Part shown: positions 17,419 through 25,573 of the stretch, in pieces
Numbering within the stretch: position 1 is the first letter of the stretch
How the letters are laid out: each line of letters opens with the position of its first letter
Source: Acinetobacter sp. XS-4
Lineage (GTDB): Bacteria > Pseudomonadota > Gammaproteobacteria > Pseudomonadales > Moraxellaceae
NCBI RefSeq assembly: GCF_023920705.1
Contig: NZ_CP094657.1
Span: 3,038,001-3,102,000 of the forward strand
Direction of reading: 5' to 3'
DNA: 64,000 nucleotides
The notes under the pieces: generated by a model
Told to the model about the DNA's origin: nothing
The model's database searches: none
The model's input: only the letters and a program-made list of their open reading frames with translations
Program-made: the position numbers and the translations under genes

Positions 17419-18651
17419 TTACTGCCTATAGCGGGTACTTTGTAAAGCCCCTAAACCATTTGCTTGTTGCATAAATCGGTCTTTTAAAACCGAAGTCAGC
17501 TCAACTTGCTTAAGACCCATATTACGAGCCCACACGACTGGAAATAGCTCACTTCTTTCAAGCCAACCAATTGCCGACATGCTATGCATCATTGCATCAT
17601 TCTGACCTTTGCGGCGATGCTCATAGCGCATTAAAGTTTGCTCATGTGCCCATACACCACGTTTTAAATCGTGAAGCAACACATCGCACAGCACTGCCGC
17701 ATCAAGACAGCCAATATTTACCCCTTGCCCAGCAAGTGGATGAATCACATGTGCTGCATCACCAATCAAAGCCAATCCTGCTTTTACGTATTGTTTTGCA
17801 GCACGAGCTTTGAGTGGAAATTGTGCTCTTGAACGAACCTCTAACACCTCACCTAACATGTGTTGGCTTTCTTGAGTTAAAAGCTGCATAAACGCAGTAT
17901 CGTTTAAAGCTGAATATTCATCGGCATAATCATCTGGTAGCGTCCAGACAATCGATTGCCAGTATCCATTTTCAGTTTCTTCAAGACTTGCCATTGGTAA
18001 ATATGCCAATGGTCCGGTAGGTAAGAAAATTTGGCGGGCAACATAATGATGGGGCTTTGCTGTTCTAATTGCACAGCTAATAGCTGCTTGTTTGTAATCT
18101 AGTACGTCGAGATCAATAAAAGCCTGTTCACGTACAAATGAATTTGCACCATCTGCACCAATAAGCAGTTTAGTTTTAAGCGTAGTACCGTCTGCTAATT
18201 GAATATGCCAACATCCAACACCTTGCTCAATACGCGTAACACGCACTTGAGTACGGTAATCTGTAAGCTGCTGCAACATTTTTTGCTGAATAGCGACATT
18301 CAGTACACTTGGCTCCACCATAGAACCCAAGGCTTGCTCTGACATCGGTTTTTGTTGTGACTCTTGGCCAAAGTTAATTTCACCGTAGCCATTAAGATTC
18401 CAGACCTGCATGCCTGTATAGGGCATTTGACGGGCAAGATCACCCCAAACATTTACCGTTTTAAGCAAATGAATGGTCGCTTGACTAAGTGCTAAAACAC
18501 GTGGATTCATCACGCTTAATGTTTTCTCAACATCAAGTACAGGAGCCGCATCAAGCACTGTGGGTTGCACCCCACCTTGCGCAAGTAATAAAGCAGTTAA
18601 ACCACCAACCAATCCACCACCAACAATGACGACATCCAACACTTCACTCAT
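17419..18651 (-). CDS. ubiI: FAD-dependent ubiquinone hydroxylase UbiI/VisC
   Basis: 410-aa flavoprotein monooxygenase of ubiquinone synthesis. GGGLVGGLTALLLAQGG (about 11-27) binds ADP of FAD, GADGANSFVREQA is the DG motif, and LIGDAAHVIHPLAGQGVN is the second FAD motif. It is the last gene of pepP-ubiH-ubiI; its ATG overlaps the ubiH stop by four bases (ATGA). The order matches Pseudomonas, where this position holds the UbiI/VisC homologue that hydroxylates ring carbon 5. UbiF-like activity cannot be excluded from motifs alone. Confidence 0.87.
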   Translation of the reverse strand: MSEVLDVVIVGGGLVGGLTALLLAQGGVQPTVLDAAPVLDVEKTLSVMNPRVLALSQATIHLLKTVNVWGDLARQMPYTGMQVWNLNGYGEINFGQESQQKPMSEQALGSMVEPSVLNVAIQQKMLQQLTDYRTQVRVTRIEQGVGCWHIQLADGTTLKTKLLIGADGANSFVREQAFIDLDVLDYKQAAISCAIRTAKPHHYVARQIFLPTGPLAYLPMASLEETENGYWQSIVWTLPDDYADEYSALNDTAFMQLLTQESQHMLGEVLEVRSRAQFPLKARAAKQYVKAGLALIGDAAHVIHPLAGQGVNIGCLDAAVLCDVLLHDLKRGVWAHEQTLMRYEHRRKGQNDAMMHSMSAIGWLERSELFPVVWARNMGLKQVELTSVLKDRFMQQANGLGALQSTRYRQ

Positions 18652-19856
18652 GCTTTTAACCCCATTGCATAGTTAGCCACCAATGGTTTTATACCCGGAA
18701 TGACATCAAATGCAATTAATCCTGTATTACGAATTAATTTTAATAATGGGTTTTGGTTACTAAAACCACGAACTACAGTGTCACAGAACTTAATCACGCG
18801 CTGCTGATCTGATAAACGAGCTTGCTCATAGGCAAGTAAGTTATCAGGGTTACCTAAATCATTAGAAGTGGTTAATTGGTTCACTAAATAACGCACTAAA
18901 ACATCTGCATCACGTAAGCATAAATTAAAACCTTGCCCTGCAACTGGATGAATTGTATGTGCGGCATTACCCATTAAAATAACGCGACCAACAGCTTGTT
19001 TATGTGCAAGCACTTGCGAAAGAGGATAGCTAAAACGTTTACCCGTTTTTTCAAACTTACCTGCTCGGTCACCGTAAGTTTGTTGCAAGGCACTTAAAAA
19101 GTGCTGGTCATTTTCATCACCTAGCCATTCATTTTCGGTGCCTTTTTTAACAGGCCATACCACTGAGCGGCGGTACTCACCGGGTAAAGGTAATAAAGCT
19201 AAAGGACCCAATGCACTAAACCGTTCAAAACCTACATGCTCATGTGGCTTGGATGTCTGAACCGTAGTCACAATCGCAACCTGATCATAATCATGAACAT
19301 CCACACCCACGCCAATTGCCTGACGACAAAAAGAATCGCGTCCATCAGCCGCAATTAATAGTTTTGACTCAAGTTTTAAGGTTTCCTCACCACGTAAAGC
19401 TTCAATATGTACTTGTTCGGCATCTTGAGTTAAGGCCGTAACCTGTACGCCATCAATTAGCTCAATCAAAGGTTGCTGGCGCACTTGAGTTAACAGCACA
19501 CGACCAAGCCAAGCATTTTCAATTACCTGCCCAAAGCTTTCGACTTTCTCTTGTTCTGCAATTAAACGTGCTTTACCAAAACTGCCTTGCTCAGTAATGT
19601 GGACTTGCAAAATTGGGGTCGCATGTTGCTGTAATGCATCCCATAACCCTAGCTTCTGATAAATCTGTACGCTACGACGCGATAAAGCCGTATTACGCGC
19701 ATCAAAACTCGAATGGTAAGGAGCAACATTTTGATCATCATAGTTTGGGTATTTCACAGCTTCTAATAGCTTTACCGCAATATTAGCCTTCGCGAGCATG
19801 AGTGAAAGGCTCAAACCCACCATTCCCCCACCTACAATAATCACTTGTTGTTGCAT
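18648..19856 (-). CDS. ubiH: 2-octaprenyl-6-methoxyphenol hydroxylase UbiH
   Basis: 402-aa paralogue of UbiI with the same three FAD/NADPH motifs: VGGGMVGLSLSLMLAKANI at the N-terminus, AADGRDSFCRQAIG, and LMGNAAHTIHPVAGQGFNLC. It hydroxylates ubiquinone ring carbon 1. It lies between pepP and ubiI and is coupled to ubiI, as in E. coli. The two genes are old paralogues with clearly different sequences, not a recent duplication. Confidence 0.88.
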   Translation of the reverse strand: MQQQVIIVGGGMVGLSLSLMLAKANIAVKLLEAVKYPNYDDQNVAPYHSSFDARNTALSRRSVQIYQKLGLWDALQQHATPILQVHITEQGSFGKARLIAEQEKVESFGQVIENAWLGRVLLTQVRQQPLIELIDGVQVTALTQDAEQVHIEALRGEETLKLESKLLIAADGRDSFCRQAIGVGVDVHDYDQVAIVTTVQTSKPHEHVGFERFSALGPLALLPLPGEYRRSVVWPVKKGTENEWLGDENDQHFLSALQQTYGDRAGKFEKTGKRFSYPLSQVLAHKQAVGRVILMGNAAHTIHPVAGQGFNLCLRDADVLVRYLVNQLTTSNDLGNPDNLLAYEQARLSDQQRVIKFCDTVVRGFSNQNPLLKLIRNTGLIAFDVIPGIKPLVANYAMGLKA

Positions 19857-19887
19857 CGAGTTTTGCTCCTTTGGCGAATACGTTTAA

Positions 19888-21207
19888 TTATGCTTTAGCT
19901 TGCGCCATTAAATGTTCAATATCTGCAATATCTTTAACCACATTAGCAGTTAAAACTCGTGGTCCTTTCGAGGTTGCGACCACATCATCTTCAATACGAA
20001 TACCAATACCACGCCATTTTTCATCTACAGTTTCATCATCTGGTGCGATGTATAAACCAGGTTCAACTGTAATGACCATACCCTCTTCATATTGACGCCA
20101 GTCTTCACCTTTTTTGTAAGACCCGACATCGTGTACATCCATTCCTAGCCAATGACCTGTGCCATGCATATAAAACTGACGGTATGCTTCGGTTTCGATG
20201 AGTTCGTTAACATCACCTATGAGCAAACCTAAATTAACTAGACCTTCAGTTAAAATTTTAACTGCTACTTCATGAGGCTCACGGTATGAATTGCCAATAC
20301 GCACTGCGTCAATCGCTGCATATTGGGCAGCCAATACAACTTCATATAATGCTTTTTGCTCAGCACTAAACTTACCATTGACCGGAAAAGTACGGGTAAT
20401 ATCTGAAGCATAGAATTCATATTCGCATGCAGCATCAATTAAGACTAAATCACCATCTTTGAGTGGCTTGTTATTTTCAACATAGTGTAAAACACAAGCA
20501 TTAGCCCCACCGCCAACAATACTGTTATAAGACGGAACACAGCCATTTTTCCCAAAAATATAATTGAGTTCGGCTTCAAGAGCATATTCCATCATCTCTG
20601 GGTGTACCGTTTGCATCGCACGTGTATGCGCTTCAGCACTAATATTTGCAGCAATTTGCATCAGCTCAAGTTCTTGTGGTGACTTAACTAAACGCATTTC
20701 ATCAACAATACGGTCAAGCTGGAGCAATTGAGCTGGAGCACTCTCATGTCGGTGTTCGTCATCTGCTTTTTTAATCCACTGACTGACCCGCGCATCAAAC
20801 TCAGCATTGTGCCCAATCCGATAATAAAGACGCTCTTTATTTAATAATTTTTCAATAATTTCTTCATCAAGTAAATCAATTACATATGCTTCATCAGCAT
20901 CATAGTCTTCAACTGCACCATCAACTCCGGCACGGAAACCATTCCAGATTTCCATCTCGCGATTACGTTCACGGCAAAAAAGACTATAGCTATAGTCTTC
21001 ATCGTCGAAGGTTTCAATGACAGCAACTGCCTCAGGCTCAGCAAAGCCCGTCAAATAGAAAAAACTACTATCGGCACGGAATTTATAGTCCGCATCACGA
21101 TTACGGTACATTTCCTCACGCGTTGCAATAATTGCAATGCTGTTTGGACCCATTTTTTCTGCCAGACGGTCTCTACGATGTCGAAAATCAGCTTGAGGCA
21201 ATTTCAT
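19888..21207 (-). CDS. pepP: Xaa-Pro aminopeptidase PepP
   Basis: 439-aa metallopeptidase (M24B) that removes N-terminal residues before proline. The N-terminal domain begins FRHRRDRLAEKMGPNSIAII; the C-terminal pita-bread domain has the dinuclear metal residues in LIDAACEYEFYASDITRTFP, HGTGHWLGMDVHD, VTVEPGLYI and GIRIEDDVV. Length matches E. coli PepP (441 aa). Conserved operon ygfB-pepP-ubiH-ubiI. Confidence 0.95.
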   Translation of the reverse strand: MKLPQADFRHRRDRLAEKMGPNSIAIIATREEMYRNRDADYKFRADSSFFYLTGFAEPEAVAVIETFDDEDYSYSLFCRERNREMEIWNGFRAGVDGAVEDYDADEAYVIDLLDEEIIEKLLNKERLYYRIGHNAEFDARVSQWIKKADDEHRHESAPAQLLQLDRIVDEMRLVKSPQELELMQIAANISAEAHTRAMQTVHPEMMEYALEAELNYIFGKNGCVPSYNSIVGGGANACVLHYVENNKPLKDGDLVLIDAACEYEFYASDITRTFPVNGKFSAEQKALYEVVLAAQYAAIDAVRIGNSYREPHEVAVKILTEGLVNLGLLIGDVNELIETEAYRQFYMHGTGHWLGMDVHDVGSYKKGEDWRQYEEGMVITVEPGLYIAPDDETVDEKWRGIGIRIEDDVVATSKGPRVLTANVVKDIADIEHLMAQAKA

Positions 21208-21274
21208 AATGATCTACTTGATTTAGAATTTTAAAGTCAAAAAATAAAATACAACCAATAACACATCGCCTCAA

Positions 21275-21904
21275 TTAGCTTGGGCGATGTGGAGTAAACA
21301 TTTCTACAATATTTTGTTCTGTGCCTACAGCAGCAGATTTACTTTTCGTATGAAAGTTTTTCAATAAAGAGCTTTCAGTCACAGTAATTTTTTTTCTGCC
21401 AATAGACAAACTTACAGGAATTAAGCGTACAAATTCATACAACTCTTCGTAACTGCTTTCGCCTTCTTCATCATTATCAGAGTCTTCAAATTCAACTGCT
21501 GCAATATCTTGAAGGTTCTCAATCAACTCAAGTTCATCAGGACGAATATGACCCGATGCCAATCCAAAACCTAATACAACGCCTGCACACCAATCTGATA
21601 AAGCTTGTACACGCTCTTGAAGTAGGTGGTCATCGTCAGGAAGCATAGGTAAATAATCTAATTCGTCTTCAGATAAAGCATGAATAACGTCTTCTGCTTC
21701 ATCAGTTAAAAGCGTTAGAGCATCTTCACTTAACTCTGGCACATTAAGGGTTGTTAAAATTTGTGACCATTCTTCACGCGTTGGCGCTTCTGTCACACAA
21801 ACAATACCTGTTAATAGACCATGTAACTCACTAGGGCTTGAAATTTCTTCAATTCCTTCAAAATGAGCGTTCCAATCTGTCCAGCCTGAAATATCGTCTT
21901 GCAT
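21275..21904 (-). CDS. ygfB: UPF0149 family protein YgfB
   Basis: 209-aa acidic helical protein of the YgfB/YecA group (SELHGLLTGIVCV, LSDWCAGVVLGFGLASG). In P. aeruginosa YgfB lowers expression of the ampDh3/alpA programme and affects beta-lactam susceptibility; elsewhere the role is unknown. ATG at 21904 is preferred over an upstream TTG. It heads ygfB-pepP-ubiH-ubiI and is divergent from the coiled-coil gene beside zapA, with only 64 bases between starts. Confidence 0.85.
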   Translation of the reverse strand: MQDDISGWTDWNAHFEGIEEISSPSELHGLLTGIVCVTEAPTREEWSQILTTLNVPELSEDALTLLTDEAEDVIHALSEDELDYLPMLPDDDHLLQERVQALSDWCAGVVLGFGLASGHIRPDELELIENLQDIAAVEFEDSDNDEEGESSYEELYEFVRLIPVSLSIGRKKITVTESSLLKNFHTKSKSAAVGTEQNIVEMFTPHRPS

Positions 21905-21968
21905 TCGTTTATCCAATCTCTATACTTTGTATATATTACCTTTGATTGCAATTCTGTGCGACCTCGTT

Positions 21969-22529
21969 ATGTTAGAACAATTACAGCGGCTACAAGCGCA
22001 TATTAGCGTATTAAAAACACGCTTACATCATTTAGAGAGTGAACATGCGACACTCTCAGAAGCTAAAGAACTGGCTGAAACAGAGCATCACGCACAAGTT
22101 GTGCAAAAAAATAGTATTATCACTAAAAAACAAGAGGAAATTGAGTCGGTAACTGAGCAACTATCTCAGTTAAAAGGTCAATTTCAACAATTGAATCAGG
22201 ATGCTAACACACTTGCCGAGCGTTATAGTCGACTAGAAAAAAGTACGACTGATTTAAAAAATCGTTTTCAAGAAATTCTTGCCGAACGCAATGAATTACG
22301 TGTTGCAAAAGAAAAGTTACAAGCCCACCAGCGTCAAACGCAACAAGAGCTTCATGATTTACAACAAGATCGTGATCGTTTGTTACAAAAAAATGAGCTT
22401 GCTAAATCAAAAGTTGAAGCCATTATTCAACGTTTAGGAATTTTAGGCACTGCCCAAGATCAGCATGCTCAAGAAATTCAGCAGCTTGCTCATCCTAATG
22501 CTGAAACTGGTGAGGAGACCCAATCATGA
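21969..22529 (+). CDS. Coiled-coil protein upstream of zapA
   Basis: 186-aa hydrophilic protein that is one long predicted coiled coil (heptad-rich from LEQLQRLQAHISVLKTRLHH to about residue 160). Its position, coupled to zapA by a four-base ATGA overlap, is where Pseudomonads carry a shorter TIGR02449-type protein. A role with ZapA in cell division (ZapB-like) is an inference from shape and position. Start is the ATG at 21969; an upstream TTG adds only a hydrophobic stretch. Confidence 0.7.
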   Translation: MLEQLQRLQAHISVLKTRLHHLESEHATLSEAKELAETEHHAQVVQKNSIITKKQEEIESVTEQLSQLKGQFQQLNQDANTLAERYSRLEKSTTDLKNRFQEILAERNELRVAKEKLQAHQRQTQQELHDLQQDRDRLLQKNELAKSKVEAIIQRLGILGTAQDQHAQEIQQLAHPNAETGEETQS

Positions 22530-22810
22530 GTGAACAAGTCATGGTAGAGCTTAGGCTGATTGAGCAGACCTTTAGACTCGCGACTACTTTAGATAAAAAA
22601 GATGAACTTGAACGTGCCGCAGACCTTCTCAATGAGAAATTTAATGAGATGCGTCGTAGTGCACCACGTGTTGAGCACAATAAACTGGTCATTATGGTTG
22701 CTCTACAATTGACTCAAGAAGTACTGAGCCTTAATAAGTCTTTGCAAGAATACACTCACTGTGAACGCTTACTGCAAACAATATTGGATGATGTTGAACA
22801 AATTGTTTAA
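22526..22810 (+). CDS. zapA: Cell division protein ZapA
   Basis: 94-aa protein that crosslinks FtsZ filaments in the Z ring. The N-terminal EQVMVELRLIEQTFRLAT and the central LNEKFNEMRRSAPRVEHNKL followed by a C-terminal coiled coil are typical. It overlaps the upstream coiled-coil gene and is followed by a terminator and then 6S RNA, the classic zapA-ssrS order. Confidence 0.92.
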   Translation: MSEQVMVELRLIEQTFRLATTLDKKDELERAADLLNEKFNEMRRSAPRVEHNKLVIMVALQLTQEVLSLNKSLQEYTHCERLLQTILDDVEQIV

Positions 22811-22825
22811 TAAACTATCCCTACA

Positions 22826-22867
22826 AAAACGCCTTGCTCTACGAAGAATAGATGCAAGGCGTTTTTT
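22826..22867 (+). terminator. zapA terminator
   Basis: AAAACGCCTTGC and GCAAGGCGTTTT form a perfect stem with a 17-base loop, ending in a T-run. Confidence 0.85.
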
Positions 22868-22967
22868 ATTTAGGCTATTAAGCGCAATTGAAAATGATTT
22901 TATGCATATTAATGTACAAAGCTTCATCAAACGCAAACTAAGTTTACAGTTCCTGAGGATTATAGGA

Positions 22968-22995
22968 TTGCCAACATGATCAGATCGGTTATACT
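22968..22995 (+). promoter_or_regulatory. 6S RNA promoter
   Basis: TTGCCA (22968-22973), 16-base spacer, TATACT (22990-22995). The start point would be near 23002, at the 5' strand of the 6S closing stem. Confidence 0.7.
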
Positions 22996-22998
22996 TAA

Positions 22999-23183
22999 AT
23001 TGTCTCTGGGGTGTTCGCCAGCGGGTCTATTCCCCTGCCGATACTTAAACTTATGGATGTGTTCTGTATATTTAGAGTGTATGCCTACCTTCGTGTAGGA
23101 AACCCAGCAAGTATACGTCGCGTCCACCTTGAACTCATCGGGTTCAGGGTAACGACACATGCAGCGGCATCTTCGGAGCATTT
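22999..23183 (+). ncRNA. ssrS: 6S RNA
   Basis: About 185-nt RNA that binds sigma-70 RNA polymerase and lowers transcription in stationary phase. Recognised from the conserved elements TGTTCGCCAGCGGG near the 5' end, CACCTTGAAC with GGGTTCAGGGT in the 3' half, and GCAGCGGCATCTTCGGAG at the 3' end. The 5' GTCTCTGGGGTG pairs with the 3' CATCTTCGGAGC as closing stem. It follows zapA as in most Gammaproteobacteria. Exact ends are approximate. Confidence 0.93.
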
Positions 23184-23313
23184 AGTTTTAACATTTAAGA
23201 AAAATTCAAAATATTTATTTTAATTTAGCTTTCCATACAGACCTTTCAGTCTAAAATTTTCTTTTTAAACATTAAATTGCAGCTTAGCTAATTAACTCCC
23301 TCCCTCTCTAATA

Positions 23314-23634
23314 TTATTTTTTATTTCTATTAAGACACTCTTCATACCAGCCTGTTTGAAAATCTTCTATTGCCTTTCTTTTAAAGAAACTGGTTCTAAA
23401 TACTTTGGCAGAGTAAGCCGAATTAATTAAATCTTGATAAAGTTGTTTTGCTTTTGGATCTTCGAGGCCATTTGCTATCTGTTGCAAATCTTGAGATGGA
23501 ACTTTTTGTTGACGTGCCTCCATGACAGTATAAGCAACTTTTTTTACGACATTACAAATCTCAGGATCACTTACGTTTTCGTCTGCATGGCAACCTAAAG
23601 CCAAAAAACTAAGAAAAAACAATCTAAACTTCAT
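23314..23634 (-). CDS. Small exported hypothetical protein
   Basis: 106 aa with a short signal peptide (MKFRLFFLSFLALGC). The Cys at the end may be lipidated, but -3 Ala makes a poor lipobox. The mature part is helical and charged, with two further Cys (SDPEICNVVK and WYEECLNR) that could form a disulfide. Good ribosome site (AAGGTAGGG). I do not recognise a family. First of three small minus-strand genes inserted between ssrS and fau. Confidence 0.7.
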   Translation of the reverse strand: MKFRLFFLSFLALGCHADENVSDPEICNVVKKVAYTVMEARQQKVPSQDLQQIANGLEDPKAKQLYQDLINSAYSAKVFRTSFFKRKAIEDFQTGWYEECLNRNKK

Positions 23635-23726
23635 GACCCTACCTTATTTTTATAGTTTGAAACTTATAACAAAATTTAATTATAAAAAAAGAAATAGAAG
23701 ATTTCTTACTATTTCTTTTTAAAAGA

Positions 23727-23840
23727 TCACGCTGGATTAATTACGTAAAAATAAAGAATAAGCCCAGCTAAAACGGTTGAAGCAATCGTTAAGTATGTAC
23801 CGACCGTATTAAAACTCTGCAAGAATTTCAAGATTTCCAT
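23727..23840 (-). CDS. Small single-helix membrane protein (37 aa)
   Basis: Starts MEILKFLQSFNTVGTYLTIA and ends FYVINPA: a short amphipathic start and one membrane helix (about residues 14-34). AGGGG lies eight bases before the ATG at 23840, a strong ribosome site in an otherwise AT-rich gap, which argues for translation. No homologue recognised; single-helix proteins of this size can be membrane regulators, subunits of larger complexes or type I toxins. Confidence 0.55.
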   Translation of the reverse strand: MEILKFLQSFNTVGTYLTIASTVLAGLILYFYVINPA

Positions 23841-23954
23841 ATCTAGAACCCCTAAATTAGCAACCATTAAAGACAGAATGAAATTTAACACAACTCAATA
23901 ATGCCAATCAATTCACACTTATCGGATTTTTTGAGATTTAAAGCATTTATTAAC

Positions 23955-24299
23955 TTATTGGTTACAACTAATTGCCAAGGCGTCTTTGTAGTAGTCAGTT
24001 GCACTCTTCAAATCTGACAACAATTTTTCTTCGGTATAAGGTTTAGGTGAAATTTTGATTAATGCAGGCATATATTGGGTCTTATAAACCTCAGGATAAT
24101 CATGACACAAGATTTTGACTTTAACTTCTTGTGGTGTCTTCGGATTATCTAATTGATCTAAAAACTCTCCAATTTTACGGTCAGACTCTTCAAATTGAGC
24201 TTTATAGTCTACTTCAGCAGCTTCAGGTTCTGTTTGTTTTGTACACCCGCCCAACATCAATACAGCGCTTATTGTAATGGTTAAAATTTTTAACTTCAT
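23955..24299 (-). CDS. Small hypothetical lipoprotein
   Basis: 114 aa with a clear lipobox (SAVLMLGGCTKQ, Cys 19) and an acidic helical mature part with two Cys (KILCHDYPE and AISCNQ at the C-terminus). No family recognised. Upstream, GAGGA is followed directly by ATGTGA, a start-stop pair 18 bases before the real ATG. Resembles in size and architecture the lipoprotein at 45848-46171. Confidence 0.75.
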   Translation of the reverse strand: MKLKILTITISAVLMLGGCTKQTEPEAAEVDYKAQFEESDRKIGEFLDQLDNPKTPQEVKVKILCHDYPEVYKTQYMPALIKISPKPYTEEKLLSDLKSATDYYKDALAISCNQ

Positions 24300-24500
24300 A
24301 GGCTTAACAACTTCACATTCCTCTTTTTAAATATTCTTATCTCATTAAATGTAAATAAATACTGGTAATACGTAAAGAAATAGAATTTTTTAACGTTAAA
24401 GAAGATACATCACATCACTTTATGACAATTAACTAACCAAATAAATTTAAAGTTATTTCTTAATTACTCCTCTATTTTCATAAATCTTAAGAAAAATAGG

Positions 24501-24506
24501 TATAAT
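24501..24506 (+). promoter_or_regulatory. Probable -10 element for fau
   Basis: Perfect TATAAT 39 bases before the fau ATG; no good -35 is seen at 17 bases. It suggests fau has its own promoter rather than being read from ssrS. Confidence 0.5.
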
Positions 24507-24544
24507 TTTGCTCGACTGATCTCAAATCTTTGTTAGATTTACAC

Positions 24545-25129
24545 ATGAATGAACTTAGTTTTATTAGAAAAAATTTAAGATCTAAAAGACGCTCTTTAAC
24601 CCCATTGGAGCAAAAAAAAGCTCAGCTTAATGTTCTCCATCATTTAAACAGTCTTGCTATTTTTCATTCATCAAAAAAAATTGGTTTATATTTACATGCC
24701 TTCGGAGAAGTTCATACAGATCTTCTCATAAAGTTATGTTTTCAAAAAAATAAACAAGTTTATTTACCTATGATTTGTTCTATGAATCAACGTTTAGTTT
24801 GGGTAAAAATATCTAGAAACCAATATTTAAATCGGCGTTTTTCGCATCATCCCTTGGGTATGAAAGAACCTATGGCAACAAGAGGAAAACATGTATCAAA
24901 ACTTGATTTACTGTTAATGCCACTTTTAGCTTGTGATCAATACGGTACACGTATTGGTATGGGAGGCGGCTATTATGACCGTACATTGGCAAGTGCAAAA
25001 CATAAACCTTACCGCTTAGGACTGGCTCATCAATTTCAATTTATTGAGCATACTTTAAAACGTCAAAGTTGGGATCAACCCTTAGATGCTTTACTCACCC
25101 CTCAACATATTTATTATTTTAAAAGATAA
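24545..25129 (+). CDS. fau: 5-formyltetrahydrofolate cyclo-ligase
   Basis: 194-aa enzyme converting 5-formyl-THF to 5,10-methenyl-THF with ATP (YgfA/MTHFS). N-terminal basic helix NELSFIRKNLRSKRRSLTP, and C-terminal family motif GTRIGMGGGYYDRTLA. ATG at 24545 preferred over an in-frame TTG five codons earlier. Normally follows 6S RNA directly; here about 1.36 kb separates them. Confidence 0.92.
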   Translation: MNELSFIRKNLRSKRRSLTPLEQKKAQLNVLHHLNSLAIFHSSKKIGLYLHAFGEVHTDLLIKLCFQKNKQVYLPMICSMNQRLVWVKISRNQYLNRRFSHHPLGMKEPMATRGKHVSKLDLLLMPLLACDQYGTRIGMGGGYYDRTLASAKHKPYRLGLAHQFQFIEHTLKRQSWDQPLDALLTPQHIYYFKR

Positions 25130-25250
25130 TTTTTATATGAAAATTAAAATCAATCTTTAATTTTATGTCCCCCAAAATCATAAAAGTAACCACCCTAAGG
25201 ATGGTTACTTCTACGTGACAGACCGCTTTACCAATTTATATTAACACGGC

Positions 25251-25273
25251 TATTTAATGTTCAACATTAAATA
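25251..25273. promoter_or_regulatory. Perfect 11-bp-arm palindrome
   Basis: Arms TATTTAATGTT and AACATTAAATA separated by a single C. A one-base centre cannot form a hairpin loop without opening pairs, so a dimeric protein site is more likely than an RNA structure; 301 bases before the lon ATG. Confidence 0.5.
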
Positions 25274-25460
25274 AGTTTTGCATTATTGTTAATTATACAA
25301 TGCCGACAAATGACACAAGAAAATGGTTATTTTCCATCCAAACGTCTTTTCTACTATATGAATATTTCATAATTATTAAGCTAAATTACTTATCCTTTCT
25401 AGAAAATTTTATTCTTCTTAAGAATTAATCCGTTGATTCATAATATTTTAATAAAAAAGT

Positions 25461-25475
25461 TGACTAAATTAGTCA
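25461..25475. promoter_or_regulatory. Palindrome TGACTAA-A-TTAGTCA upstream of lon
   Basis: Perfect seven-base arms with one centre base, 98 bases before the lon ATG. It includes TTGACT, a possible -35, so a bound protein could repress lon. Confidence 0.5.
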
Positions 25476-25573
25476 TTTTTTCCACATTTTCTATAGAGAG
25501 GCCCTTGTAATTTTTGAAATACACATCACTATAAAAAACATGGCAACCTCGTTGTCACTCATTAGGAGTGCCC

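Larger units (their letters stand above)
25130..25573. other. Intergenic region fau-lon with three symmetric elements
   Basis: No gene seen in 444 bases. It holds a stem AAGTAACCA/TGGTTACTT (25184-25210), a perfect palindrome at 25251-25273, and TGACTAA-A-TTAGTCA at 25461-25475. I could not identify a clean sigma-32 promoter for lon. Confidence 0.6.

Noticed and set aside
23011..23223. 70-codon frame on the plus strand
   Set aside because: Lies inside 6S RNA and owes its openness to that sequence.
25184..25210. Terminator of fau
   Set aside because: Stem is good but no T-run on the plus strand; kept only as a hairpin.
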